A DNA stretch of 64,000 nucleotides. Source: Brachionus manjavacas (taxonomy: Eukaryota > Rotifera > Eurotatoria > Ploima > Brachionidae). The notes under the pieces are model-generated. The model was not told the origin of the DNA and ran no database searches. It was given only the letters and a program-made list of their open reading frames with translations. Shown piece after piece: positions 10,634 through 21,744 of this stretch. The DNA is taken from contig JAHQIY010000012.1 in NCBI GenBank assembly GCA_019054805.1, positions 1 through 64,000 on the forward strand, in the 5' to 3' direction. Within the stretch, counting starts at the first letter, position 1; every line of letters starts with the position of its first letter. A program made the position numbers and the translations under genes.

Positions 10634-11269
10634 CAGACTTGTTTAGTCATAAGTCTTAAGTCAAGTCAAGTTAGTGACTTAAATTTATTTTTGGGAAAGT
10701 CAGTTAAAAACGGATAACAAGCACTCTATCCTAATTATGATTCTTTAGATCTTAATATTATTCACAAAGACGAATTACATAAAAATTCCTTAGAAAAAAT
10801 TTAAATTTTGTGGAAATTAAGTGAATTCTAAGAAAAGTCAAGTTTAAGGACTTGAATTAAGGAAAAAAGAACCTCAAGTCAAGTCATAGCTTTGTTCAGT
10901 TCATTTCAATTCGATCGTTTCAATTCGGAAAAACTTGAATAACTTTTCTACTAAAAGAGATAATTTAGATCTGTAAAATGTTTAATTATAAGCAAATTTG
11001 CTTAATGCAGTAAAAAAAGTCTACAATTTTCTCCATTTTGCACGCCATTAAAAAGTATTTCAACCAAGTGTGCAATTAAATTGCAGAGTTTTTGCAGGAA
11101 AATATGTTCGGACTAAGCAAAGTTGCCGCAACTTTCTTAGTTCTGTACTAAATTATCTCTTTTAGTAAAAAAGTTATTCAAGTTTTTCTGAATTGAAAAG
11201 ATCGAATTGAAATGAAATGAATTTACAACCCCGACTTAGACTTATAAATGTGGCTTACAAACAAGCCTG
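10634..11269. mobile_element. hAT-type non-autonomous element, 636 bp
   Basis: It starts CAGACTTGTTTAGTCATAAG and ends with the inverted match TGGCTTACAAACAAGCCTG. The flanks ATACTGAC (10626-10633) and GTATTGAC (11270-11277) are an 8-bp target duplication with two transitions. Terminal style matches 46328-46622 and the hAT transposase fragment at 55108. A different palindromic element is inserted at about 10898-11221. Confidence 0.7.
10898..11221. mobile_element. palindromic MITE nested in the hAT element
   Basis: Terminal inverted repeats of roughly 70-75 bp. The left arm includes TTCAATTCGGAAAAACTTGA and AACTTTTCTACTAAAAGAGA; the right arm is its near-perfect reverse complement. The centre is rich in TGCA motifs like those of the elements at 25608 and 27834. 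It has no coding capacity. Confidence 0.65.
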
Positions 11270-11289
11270 GTATTGACAGCATAAAGAAA

Positions 11290-11830
11290 GTCATTTAAAA
11301 TCTTTTAAAATTTCATCTCAAAATTTTTTGTTTTTGATTTAAATAAAAAGGTATTTTTTATCAATTTTTTACTAACAAATGACTAAACTTTATTAAACAT
11401 TATTTGTTTAATCAATGATTAGATAGAAAATTAAATGAAATTTTATTTGAAGTAAATTGAATTCTTGATCAATATTTTGAAATTTTACAATACAAAATTT
11501 AACTTTGTTTCGCCGTAATATAATTTAATTGAAACTTATAAACTTTTAAAGCGTTTATTTGTGCCATAATTTGGATACCTAAATGTCGATTTTAGATTTT
11601 TCTTCAAAGTTTTCAAATAAAGATTTTATAAGAATCAATTAAAGGTCAATTGGAGAAAAAAAGGTTTTTTTTTAATTAAAATAATAAAAATCTTATGTTA
11701 TAATTTTAAAAAAATTCAAAAAAATCTTATTTTATCATTTTTATTAAGATTTAAATTTTGATCATTTGATTATGATCATGAACTTCAAGTTGCCATTTTA
11801 ATGTTGTGTGATCAAAGTTGAATTTTTTTA
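11290..11830 (+). repeat. dispersed repeat, copy 1
   Basis: Diverged copy of 42950-43220. Shared landmarks in the same order are a TTTTTATCAATTTTT block, GCCATAATTTGGATAC and CATGAACTTCAAGT. No coding frame; class unknown. Confidence 0.5.
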
Positions 11831-12417
11831 TTTCACTTTAATAAAAAAAATAAATAAAATTGAGAAACAAAACAAGCATTTTGCTTAATCACAAATTTCT
11901 AGAAAATTAAATTTAAATTTAAAAAAAAATTCTCAATTCTCAAAAATATCATTTGTTCATTCATTTACGCACATAACTTTCTATAAAAATCTATTTTGTC
12001 AGCATAAATTTTCCCAATTAAAAACTCAAATTAGAAATTATTTCTCAATGTTTAGGATTCGGGTAAAATTTGGTTGCTTAGATAGAAAAATTATTTTATT
12101 GAATAAAATTTCGAGAGTAATTCGTCTAATAAAATTAGGAAGCAATAAAGTGATTAAAGCAAGGACTAACCTGATCGTGATCAATACAAATAAAACTCTA
12201 AGCAAAAATTTTTTATTCTAGCACTCTCATCACATAATCATAAATTATCATAATCAAATAAACATATAAATACTCAACTATTTTTGATGCATTAGTTATT
12301 TTTATGAAGAAAAAAATTTCGTTTTTTTATTTTTTTCATTTTTCTAGTTTTCAATATGGCGAATAAAATGTAAAAAAATAAAAAATTATTTTTAGATAAT
12401 TTGTTGTTTATAGCAAA

Positions 12418-13641
12418 ATGGTCAAATTAGTACACAATTTGGCATTGATGCTGCTAATAGGCTCATTGATGGCCGAGGACACACAAATTGCAGTCGATCC
12501 GCCACACATTGTTCCGCCTAAAGACAGCAAAGTTTATATGCAAGAAAAAATAGAGCCACAAATAGCCGTTGATCCACCACATGTAGTTCAGCCAGAAAAC
12601 ATAAAAATATTTATCAAAGAAAAAGTAGAGAGAGTCGATCCGGCTTCTATAGACTCCAATGCCAACATTGTCGAAGCGAAGCCGGCCGAGCCACGACTAG
12701 ACGCAGCTAGTCCAAGAGAAAGCCTTTTTCAAATGCTTGGCATTAATCCTTTGCCAAAGCTGTTCAATTTTCCAGATCAGACTGGATCGGAAAATGGCGA
12801 GCAGCCTGTGTACAGAAAATTGTTCATTTTTAGACTGTTTCCAAAATTGAGAGAAGATCAACAAGAATCCGAACAAAAACTGCTCGGTGGCGGAGGAGAC
12901 AAGGACCCCGATTTTATCCGACTCAAAATTGATGACCAAATAATGCCTCATCACATGATGCAAGGAGGTCATCATCACATGATGCACGGCAGTGAACAAA
13001 TGGAGTCAAATGATGACAGTCATATGATGTCAATGGTGACTAATAAATTTTCGTTGCACTCGATGATGCAGCACATAAAGAACATGTTTAATTTCATGGA
13101 CTCGCAAGTACGCGATCAAGACAGCACAGACCATTTGCCATTTGTGTACAAGACCAATGATGGAGGAGAGGCCATTATACCGGATGAGCTGGACGACGAG
13201 AGTCGCATGAAAGAAAGAAAAAATTGCATGATGCTCAGCTTCATGAGACTGAAAGCGTCAATTTACTACAGGACCATTCTTCATTTATTGTTCTTCACCG
13301 GTGTGTTGTTGTTCATATTGTCCATGGTTATGATCACTTGTCGCTCATTCAAAAAGAAGCGATATTCTACATTGCGCTATAACGCGCACAACATGGATGT
13401 GGCCAGTGTGGACGCAGAACTGATCAAAGAAAAGTCAAAGTTTGGCTCGGTCAAGTCATGGTATGAGATTACATCGGATCGTTCGACTTTGATCCACGGG
13501 CCAGACAGTTCAGTTGTTTTGATCCAGGCACCGCCTGCTTACGATCAAGTGATTGTCGGCGATTCGTCTAAATTAGTAGACGACAAAGCCGACACCAAGT
13601 CGCTGCCGCCAGGTTATGACTTGGTCAATGAGAAAAATTAG
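12418..13641 (+). CDS. single-pass membrane protein with two PPxY motifs, 407 aa
   Basis: Intact one-exon gene, clearly less AT-rich than its surroundings. Residues 1-19 form a signal peptide ending near LMAEDTQ. Two imperfect tandem units follow (QIAVDPPHIVPPK, QIAVDPPHVVQPE, each ending in an EK-rich stretch). A His/Met-rich patch (about 178-191, HHMMQGGHHHMMHG) could bind metal. The ectodomain ends in a basic patch, and the membrane segment is about 285-309 (TILHLLFFTGVLLFILSMVM). The cytosolic tail of about 95 residues carries PPAY (372-375) and PPGY (397-400), the short motif bound by WW domains such as those of NEDD4-type ubiquitin ligases. A polyadenylation signal AATAAA lies at 13819. 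No family recognised; the predicted trafficking or ubiquitin-adaptor role is inference. Confidence 0.88.
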   Translation: MVKLVHNLALMLLIGSLMAEDTQIAVDPPHIVPPKDSKVYMQEKIEPQIAVDPPHVVQPENIKIFIKEKVERVDPASIDSNANIVEAKPAEPRLDAASPRESLFQMLGINPLPKLFNFPDQTGSENGEQPVYRKLFIFRLFPKLREDQQESEQKLLGGGGDKDPDFIRLKIDDQIMPHHMMQGGHHHMMHGSEQMESNDDSHMMSMVTNKFSLHSMMQHIKNMFNFMDSQVRDQDSTDHLPFVYKTNDGGEAIIPDELDDESRMKERKNCMMLSFMRLKASIYYRTILHLLFFTGVLLFILSMVMITCRSFKKKRYSTLRYNAHNMDVASVDAELIKEKSKFGSVKSWYEITSDRSTLIHGPDSSVVLIQAPPAYDQVIVGDSSKLVDDKADTKSLPPGYDLVNEKN

Positions 13642-14965
13642 ATTTCTTCGTAATTCCACTAGAAGGTTTTTTTATTTTAATTAAAATAATTAGAAAGACT
13701 TGGATCTAAATCTCAATTAAATAGACATTTCATTTTAAGGGCTCATAATTCAAGAACAATTTAAATGTTTTTTTTTATTTGTTAACAAAAAAAGATCTAA
13801 AATATTTTTTAATATTTAAATAAAATTTCATAAAAAATTAGCCTTTTTAAAAGAGAAACGAGTGTTTACTAAGTGAATATTTTTTAATGTAATGAGTAAT
13901 GAGCGTAAAAATTAAATACACAAAAATCATTTTGGTTATAATAAAAAAGTAGATAAGGCTTCTATTGGGCAGTACAAAGTTTGTATCACCTAATAATAGT
14001 AATAATAATAATAATAATAATAAGCTACAGCAAGCATGCTTGCGATCAAAAAAAAAATAACAAACATCGTATTTACGTCAAAATTTGTTTCAACATTCAC
14101 AAAAAAGCATCAAATCTGAATGTTCAAATGTTTGAGATTTAAAAAAAATATGTTCCCATAGACTAAATTTAACCAAATTTTGAAGAGTTATCTTGTATCA
14201 TCTAATAATTAAAAATATATTAAAAACTAGTTCCTGTAATTTTTATTAACAGAAATAGGCCATCTGGAACACCTTTACCTAAAAATGACGACTGTCCTTA
14301 GATGTTTTTACAGTAAATATATGTGTTTAACAGTTCATTTTAAAAAGCAAAAAAACAGATTAAAATAAGCCCCTGGTCATTTTTTAAAGATTTTTTGATC
14401 AAAAGTTATTTTTAAAAAAACTTTATTTTTATAAATAATTTTCAAACAAATCATATCTTAAATTATACATCATTTAATGTATGCTATAAAAATGATAAAA
14501 TCAATCAGAAATTTCCACAAAAACATTCAAAAATAGTCTTTATTCCCAAAAAAATAATTAAAACATTGAAGCTTTAAAAAAAATTGTTTTTCGAAACAAA
14601 TCTAAAAAAAACATACTTCTAAGACAAATAAAATAAAAATATCATTTCTTAAAAAATTCGTTTCAATTTAATCATTAATTTCAAAATCAAAAATTAAATG
14701 TTATTTCATAAAATTAATTAATTAATACAATTTCCTAATTTGAACTCGATTGGCATTTAATGCTTTACAATTTCTTAAGGAAAAAAAGTGTTCGAACCGA
14801 GACTTTTACTGTTCTCATCGAGTTCAACTTTTTCAATTTAAACCATTACACCAAGACTTTCTTTTAAATTTAATTTAAATTAGTAAATTTAAATTTTTTT
14901 TTTGAAAAATTTAAAACAAGCATTGGTGTTGCATGTGTATCCCTTAAACCCTCTATAATAAATGA
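13642..14965. other. AT-rich spacer with (TAA)n microsatellite
   Basis: No gene seen. A TAA/ATA microsatellite occupies about 13991-14023. Confidence 0.4.
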
Positions 14966-16215
14966 TTAGTAGTAGTAGTAATTTGCTGCGTGGAAACCCA
15001 CAAGCTGGAACGTGGACCAGAGCCCCAAAAACACGCCCAACTGTAGCAGCCAGAGTACCTGTAATGTTATGAGCCTCTGAGCCTGGGCATCATAACTTTT
15101 GAACCTATCCTCTTAACCAATTTTCTCGACTGCCCTAAAAATAACCGTTCCAATAAATAAGATTCCATTATATAAGACATATGAATAAAAAACAATGTAT
15201 CTTGTGCTGATTTTTGAATTCTTGAAATCCATTAACCAAGTTTTTTCCTATTTTCGTGAAGTTAAACTTTTTGACCTTACCCGCCTTTTATTTCCTCTTG
15301 TCGAGGCCGCAGGAACATCTTGAATGACACTTGATTTAAAGTACGGTCTTTGATACCAGTCAATACGCTCGAGCTCATTCAATGACTTGAAAAATTGAAT
15401 TAAATCATCTCTTTTGCGCCTAAGATCAAGTATGGTGATCGACATTTTGTTTAAAAGATCGTTGTATTTAAGATTTCTATTAGTGTTAGGTATTTTCGAG
15501 GCTCTTCGTTGGATCTTCTCAAGCATGATTGACTACGCAGCTTTGGGTGGGTTCCACACTGGGATTGCACATTCCAAGTGGGGTCTAACGTATGTCGTGT
15601 AGAGAGTGACCCACAGGTTTCGGTCGCGTTATTCAAAATTATTTTTAAGCAAACCAAGAATTATTGATGCTTTGTTTACGCAGACTTGAGTCTGAAACTT
15701 CCATTTTATGTCACTCTCAAAATCGATGCTCAAGTCTCTTTCTACCTCACTTATTTCGAGATTGTGACGAGAATCACCATTACGCATTGTAAATACGTTG
15801 TCGAAATTACGAATAACTTGAAAATTACCAATTAGCATTAATTTTCGTTTTTACAGTTTAGTTGCATGCACCATTTGTCGCACCATTCTACTATTCTATC
15901 GAGATCTGATTGCAGTGCGTCAATTTTCTCTCTAGTTTCCATTGTGTTGAGCACCTTACTGTCATTTGCATAGAGTTTAAAGTGGTTTTGAACAGTGTCC
16001 GGTAGGTCATTTATAAATAATATGAAAAGAAGAGGGCATAGTACAGAACCTTGGGACACTCCACTTGTGACATTTACCCATTCTGACTCTCTCCCGTCCA
16101 CTACAACCCTTTGTTTTCGATTGGAAAGAAAGGATTTAATCAAATCGCACCGTGAAGCAACTGCATAAATATAAGCTGTTTTCCGTATATCGGGCAGCTT
16201 TCGAAACATTTTCTT
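14966..16215 (-). mobile_element. CR1-like LINE, 5'-truncated and broken
   Basis: Minus-strand remnant of a non-LTR retrotransposon. From 16209 the reverse transcriptase reads LIKSFLSNRKQRVVVDG, SGVSQGSVLCPLLFILFIND and YANDSKVLN (the usual YADD is changed). Further C-terminal blocks follow, including MLEKIQRRASKIPNTNRNLK and DDLIQFFKSLNELERIDWY, in several frames, so there are at least two frameshifts. The 3' end is a short GC-richer UTR followed by (ACT)n at 14966-14980, the same microsatellite end as the longer copy at 38945-42775. The endonuclease and ORF1 are missing. Confidence 0.85.
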
Positions 16216-16889
16216 TTAATTTAAAAAAAAATGACTGACTCGTGGTCATCCACCGGTTAGCCAAACATTTTTAGATTCATTGATTTTTACTTTGTTATTA
16301 GTTTTAAAAAATCAGAAAACAAAATCCAACAAATAATTGACACATATTGAAATTTATTTAGTTTGGAAATCTTGAAAATCTGTTCGATAGTTTTCTTTAG
16401 AACAGATTTTCTTAAACCGATATAAAACTTGTTTTGGCAAGTTATATATCGGTTCATCAAAAATAGCAAGCAAGTCAGAGTTTGAAGCAACATTCAAGTA
16501 ATTTACGAAGAATCTAAACAAAAAATCATAGATAGATTTTGAAGATTTTAAAGAACTTTCTACTAAAATTTAGATTGTTGAGCTTATTAAACAATGTTGG
16601 ATGAAAAGTTTTTGTACCTACTATACTTTTGCCAAAAAAGCTTTGGTGTGACAATTATTTTTTGCTTTATTTAAAATTTTATTTAAATTTTTTTTTGTCT
16701 TAAACTTATTTTTTTTGCTACGAAGTTAGACAAAAATAAAAATAAAAAATTATATTTTTATTATCTTATTCATTGTCTTTCTTGTTTTTATTTTTTTTAT
16801 ATTCTTACACGAGTTAACTTTTTTGATATTCAATAAATCCTAGCCAATACTTATTAAGCTAATTTATTTTCTTTAAAAAAATTATTTTG
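16216..16889. other. AT-rich spacer with a hairpin
   Basis: No supported gene. A hairpin at 16415-16453 pairs ACCGATATAAAACTTG with CAAGTTATATATCGGT. Confidence 0.35.
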
Positions 16890-18045
16890 CAAGGATCTGT
16901 CCTGGGTCCACTGGTATTTCTTATTTTTGTTAATGATTTACCATTTTTATTTAAAATTTAAGTATCAAAATGTTTGCTGATGATACAACAATAAGTATCT
17001 TTGAAAAAGACCTTGAAACAGCTTTGATAAAATTAAATGTTACAACAAAAAATTTAAATGAATGGTGTATTTTTAACAAAATTGATATAAACTGGTCAAA
17101 AACTTTTTGCATGATTTTTTAAAATAGAAAAAAAGTATATCCAGATAAGATTAGTGTAGGTAATGAGGACATGTTAGTTGTAAAGGAAATCTGTTTATTA
17201 GGTTTCATAATTGATCAAGATCTAAATTTTACTAAATTGCATCTAATTTATCAATTCAAGTTAATAGGAAATTATTTTCTATCAGGAGAATTTCCTTTCT
17301 TGCTTCTTCAGTAAAGATCCAGTTTTTTAAGACCTTTATCCTCCCATATTTTGACTATATCTACGCTTTTATGCTATTTTTAAAAATAAGCAATAAATAA
17401 ATTAGCTAAGAGTTATTATATCTCTATCATAAAACTTTTAAATTTTAAGCTTGAAGCGAACAGCTTTAATGAAATAAATAACGCTTTAGAAAAGTATGGT
17501 CTTTATTCATTCCGACATCGAATTTTTGAAAGAATGCTAACTTTCTCTTATAAATGTCTATTATATTACAATTCTCCAGTAAATTTAAAAGAAAAATTTA
17601 AGAAAAATGACTCAAGAAATTTGAATTATATTTTAAAGAACAATAATAACCTTATTGAACCAATAGCCAAATCAAAAAGTGGAGAAAAAACATTTGAACA
17701 TTTTTATTCAAGATTAATAAATTGCTTTGTGATCAAAAACAATGTTGAAGTTTTCAACATTTAAGCTTTCAATTTTCAATAACAAAAATTTAATTTACAC
17801 AGATTTTACTTCTAAATTTGAATTATTTAACTTAAATAGCTTGTTGTTAAATTTTTTCAAATGACTATTAAATCAATAACTCTTTTTAATTTTATAAATA
17901 TTTTTATTTTTTATACTTTTAATATATATATATAATATATATATTTGTTTAATAATCAATTAAATAAATGAAGTGTTAATCGGTCTCATGAGGCATGGGC
18001 ACTAGCCTGTTGATTAACCTTGAACTTGAACTGGAATGCAAAAAA
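16890..18045 (+). mobile_element. second LINE family, reverse transcriptase fragment
   Basis: Plus-strand debris of a different non-LTR element. It starts near GSVLGPLVFLIFVNDLP and continues through MFADDTTISIFEKDLETALI, NEWCIFNKIDINWSKTF and ICLLGFIIDQDLNF, with later C-terminal blocks (for example ERMLTFSYKCLLYYNSPVNL at 17531-17590). Several stops and frame changes are present. The 3' end carries an (AT)n run at 17922-17944 and a compact GC-richer segment, CGGTCTCATGAGGCATGGGC, before CTTGAACTTGAACTGG. 5'-truncated. Confidence 0.75.
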
Positions 18046-18276
18046 AGCATGCAAATAAAATGTGGTATGTCGCCTTCTATCATTAAAAATTAACAATGAA
18101 ATATTTTAGAGCATATTTTTTTAAGCATATTTTGACAGTCTTAGGTGATGAGTCCAATGACGATATTTTTAATCGTAAATCGAGAGAAAAAATTAAAAGA
18201 TTTCTCCTTTTTATTTTATGTTATATGTTTATAATTTAAAATTTTTAAATTAAGTGGTATATTGAATAATAAAAAT

Positions 18277-18629
18277 CAGAGTCGCTTAAAAGTCCAAGTC
18301 CGGACTTATTTTTTTTTTCATTTTCAAAAGTGATGTGTTTGACTTAAAGATGAGAGAGATTAAAATGAGTATTGTTTTTAAAATATTGAATCTAAATAAT
18401 AATTAAAAAAGGCACATATATTTAAAAAGTGAAAAAGTGTATAAATTTTAGAAATGTTTTAAAAATTGTCCTTTTATCCAAAGCAAACAAGATTTGGACA
18501 ATTATTAATTTAACACAATTTAAGAATTTTCTAATAATGATATTCACCCCAAAAAATATTGTTAAGTTTTTGGAAAAAAAAGTCCGGACTTAGACTTGAC
18601 TTGAGACTTGTGACTTTTAAACAACTCTG
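18277..18629. mobile_element. hAT MITE with perfect 8-bp target duplication
   Basis: It begins CAGAGTCGCTTAAAAGTCC and ends GTGACTTTTAAACAACTCTG, which are inverted matches. The 8-bp flank ATAAAAAT occurs at 18269-18276 and 18630-18637. AAGTCCGGACTT motifs lie near both ends. No coding sequence. Confidence 0.85.
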
Positions 18630-18855
18630 ATAAAAATTCAAAAAAAATTACAGCTTTTTTTTATTCATCATTCCTTTTTTGCTAAAATAAAAGTTATTGT
18701 TCTCTAAAATAAAATATTGCTAAATTTTTCCAACATGGTTTATATGGATGTCCATGCTGTCCATGGAGTGATTCATAGGTTATATTTCAAATAGCCTTAT
18801 GTTTTTGATTTGTTTTTGGTTTTATTATGAAATTTTGAAACTAATTCGAAAAAAA

Positions 18856-19815
18856 TTAATATTTCTTTGATATAAGACAGTCAAAGAAAAAAATAAGAAA
18901 TACAACACCAACAAGAAATATTAAACCAAAAGTATCTATTTGAGATCCATTTAAATTGCTGTTTAATAAAACTTCCATTTTAAGTCTAACTTGATTGATT
19001 GTTCTCGTTAAGCGGCCAAGTGAAATATTAAGACTGTCCAAATCGGCTCTAATTTTATTTACTTGGGGTATCATCAAAGCAAATCTATTTGCCAATTCTG
19101 CTGATCTTCTTCTTGTCAAAGCCAAGATATCATCAAAAAGAGTTATTTTATTTACATGATTTGCGCGTCTTTGCCCGATTAATTCTCCCCTTTTATCTGC
19201 TCTTTCAACATTTAGCCTAGCTAAAATTTCTCTCTTGTCTCCAAGACTTGCACTCTTTTCATTTAACCTATTATTTATTAAATCGAAAGGCTGTAAAGGA
19301 GGTGATGCAACACCAGGTAGATCAAGTTTTTCCAATTCAGTAAGAACAGTATCAAATTCAGCAATTATTTTGTCATCTGTTATTTTAAAAGAGTCAATTT
19401 CGTTTTTTATTCTTTTGAATTCAGAATCAAAATCATCCACGCTTACCCCATTTTCACTCAATGATCTGCTAATTTCGTTCATTACTCTCCGAACAAATTC
19501 TTCATCACAATTTCTGCTGCAACTTTTAGCTTTATCTAGCTCTTCTTGGTTAGTTTTGATCTGTTCATCATTTTCATGAACACGCTGCCTTTTAATATTT
19601 ACAGCGCTTAAATAAGGATCAATAGTTGTTCGAAATTCTGCCATATCTTTTCTGTGTTGTGTTTCTAGAGCTGTATAGTCATTTTTAAATTTGATATAAT
19701 TGACTTGAATTTCTATAAAAAGAGCTTTTAGGTCTACCACTTTGTGCCGTGTCCGAATCAAACAATTTTGATCCGTATCAAGAAGCTGAGAAATGTTATC
19801 TATTGAATTTTGCAT
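18856..19815 (-). CDS. tail-anchored coiled-coil protein A, 319 aa
   Basis: Intact single-exon frame from ATG at 19815. There is no signal peptide. The N-terminal region (about 1-110) is heptad-like and contains NDYTALETQH and, near 105, CDEEFVRRVMNEI. A middle linker has LDLPGVASPPLQPFD, a second coiled coil spans about 185-290, and a single C-terminal hydrophobic segment (about 295-314, GLIFLVGVVFLIFFFDCLI) ends with SKKY. This predicts a cytosolic coiled coil anchored by its tail in a membrane. Architecture, the Tyr-x2-Leu-x3-His motif and the FVR motif recur at 21745-22719 and 28749-29639, so it belongs to a local paralogous family. Family unknown to me; function not assigned. An acceptor-like TTGTTTAG directly precedes the ATG. 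Confidence 0.8.
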   Translation of the reverse strand: MQNSIDNISQLLDTDQNCLIRTRHKVVDLKALFIEIQVNYIKFKNDYTALETQHRKDMAEFRTTIDPYLSAVNIKRQRVHENDEQIKTNQEELDKAKSCSRNCDEEFVRRVMNEISRSLSENGVSVDDFDSEFKRIKNEIDSFKITDDKIIAEFDTVLTELEKLDLPGVASPPLQPFDLINNRLNEKSASLGDKREILARLNVERADKRGELIGQRRANHVNKITLFDDILALTRRRSAELANRFALMIPQVNKIRADLDSLNISLGRLTRTINQVRLKMEVLLNSNLNGSQIDTFGLIFLVGVVFLIFFFDCLISKKY

Positions 19816-20656
19816 CTAAACAAGAGAATTTAAAAAGGATTTTCTCAATAAAACACTCTTTGACTAATTCAAATGACTTTTATAAAATTGGTGAGTTGTA
19901 AAATTGAAGCGTTTTTGAGCATTTAAATATTTTTTTACTTCAGCTCTTTTGCATTCAAAAACTTGAAGCTATATTAAAAATTAACAGTTATGCAAAATTG
20001 ATTGCTTTTTCTAATGATCACTCTAATTCGCTATTTATGCTATTGAAGCTTTTTGAAAATTTCAAATTTCAAAAAAATAGTATTTTTTAAACCAAAAGAG
20101 ATATGATAAATGATTTTGCTACAAAATTGCGTAAATTTACCAATTTTTACGTAAAAATCTGTTAAACTTAGAAGGCTTATTTTTAATTAAAAAAAAAATA
20201 AATTTCAGTTTTCAAAACATTAAAAAATAATTAACAAAATTTTACGCAAAAAAAGGTCAAAAATAATAAAATTTTTCTAATTTTTCATATACTTTGATTT
20301 GAATTATTTGTGTTTTTTAAAAACCTCAACTAATGAAAATTTTTAGTTAATGAATTTTTTTTTGAAAGCTCGATGACGAAATTTAAAATTTTTTCTTTAG
20401 CGAAAAATTGAATCAACTTTAAGTTCCTAGCAACCAGTTGATTTTAACTCAAAAAAATTTTGCTATCCGAAATTTGGATGTTTTTATTAGAGAATAAAAA
20501 TAAAAATCGAATGAACATTTTTTTATGTAATCCTGAAAAATCAAGAAATACCGAGGAGTTCCAATTGCTAATAACAACTAAAATTTTCATTGAAAAATTT
20601 TTTCGTTTTTTTTTAAATTGCATTAACCGCATATGATTTCCAAAAAAATGCTTATT
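19816..20656. other. AT-rich spacer
   Basis: No supported gene; short frames here are low-complexity. Confidence 0.3.
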
Positions 20657-20914
20657 TTACTTCTCGGATTTATAATTTAGTGAACCTAAGTATCTATAGT
20701 ATCTATGTATATCGTTATCTAAGTTTCTATTTAAGAATTTTCTACTCCATTCCAATAACTCATCAAAATCATACCAACCATCTTCTGTTGTCCAAAACTC
20801 TTTGCACTGAGCCTCTGAAATATCGGACGTCGATTCGGAAGTTGTACACGTGTAAAACTGAGTGTCTTGGTGCGAATATTTGACTTTTCGATAAATAAAT
20901 ACTCTATTGAACAA
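20657..20914 (-). CDS. small acidic/Tyr-rich frame, 85 aa, unrecognised
   Basis: Open frame MFNRVFIYRKVKYSHQD..., with TEDGWYDFDELLEWSRKFLN and a Tyr-rich end DIHRYYRYLGSLNYKSEK. Composition from about residue 15 on looks coding, with GC-richer codons than the flanks. The upstream side consists of repeated ATTATCTACTAA motifs, so the true start may be lost and this could be a single exon of a broken gene. No domain recognised. Confidence 0.3.
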   Translation of the reverse strand: MFNRVFIYRKVKYSHQDTQFYTCTTSESTSDISEAQCKEFWTTEDGWYDFDELLEWSRKFLNRNLDNDIHRYYRYLGSLNYKSEK

Positions 20915-20919
20915 TTATC

Positions 20920-21050
20920 TACCTAAGAATGAAATTATCTACTAAAAAATATTTTTTTCATTACAAAAATGATTTATCTACTATTTAATTTATCTCCTTA
21001 TTTTAAATAAAATTATCTACTAAAAAAAATATTTATCTATTAACGAAAAA
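20920..21050. repeat. short ATTATCTACTAA repeats
   Basis: ATTATCTAC, TTATCTACTA and TTTATCTATTA recur at irregular 25-40 bp spacing. Unknown significance; the rest of 21051-21744 is plain AT-rich spacer. Confidence 0.4.
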
Positions 21051-21744
21051 CTATGCCATTTTTTTTGTTTAAAAAACTTCTTAATTTTTTAAATTAAGGT
21101 TTTTTTCTTAAAATTAAAACAGTAAAAAATAAAAATGAAAATATTCGAAAAGTTAAGATTTTTATTAATTTTTTGGTTTCTAAAAAAATTTTAAAATTTT
21201 TTTTCAATTGTATTTTTGAAATCTTCTAATCAAAAAATTAATAAAATCTATCGCTCTTTTATTTTGAATCGAACATAATTTTTAATAATTTAAAAATTAT
21301 TTAAGTTAAATTTTCAATTTTAGATTTGAATTAATTAAACTTCAGTGAAAAATCGATAAACTATTGATCAATTCTGCTCAATGGAACTCAGTCATAATTA
21401 TTTTTACTTCCAAATTTAAAAAAAAAAAAAATTTTTAGAATAATTCAAAACAAAACTTCCATTAAAAAAATCGTTCTTTTTAAATTTTGTCACGGCATTT
21501 AACTGTGAATTTTTGGATTTTTTTCTTGACTAAAAATATTTTTTTTTGGTCATTTTGAACTGTTTAGAGGAACCTATAAGTAAAATAAAATTTTTTTAAC
21601 AGTATCATATTTTCATCGTTTGAGTAATCATTTATACGCAGTTTAAAATTAGTTTTTTCTGTTTATAATACTATGACAACATATTTTTGAAGGTTTAGAA
21701 ACAGAATCGAAAATAAAATCACACAATTTAAAAACTGATTGAAA

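Noticed and set aside
19235-19579. Plus-strand 114-aa Ser-rich frame
   Set aside because: Antisense to coiled-coil protein A, which is longer, has a real ATG and matches two paralogues.
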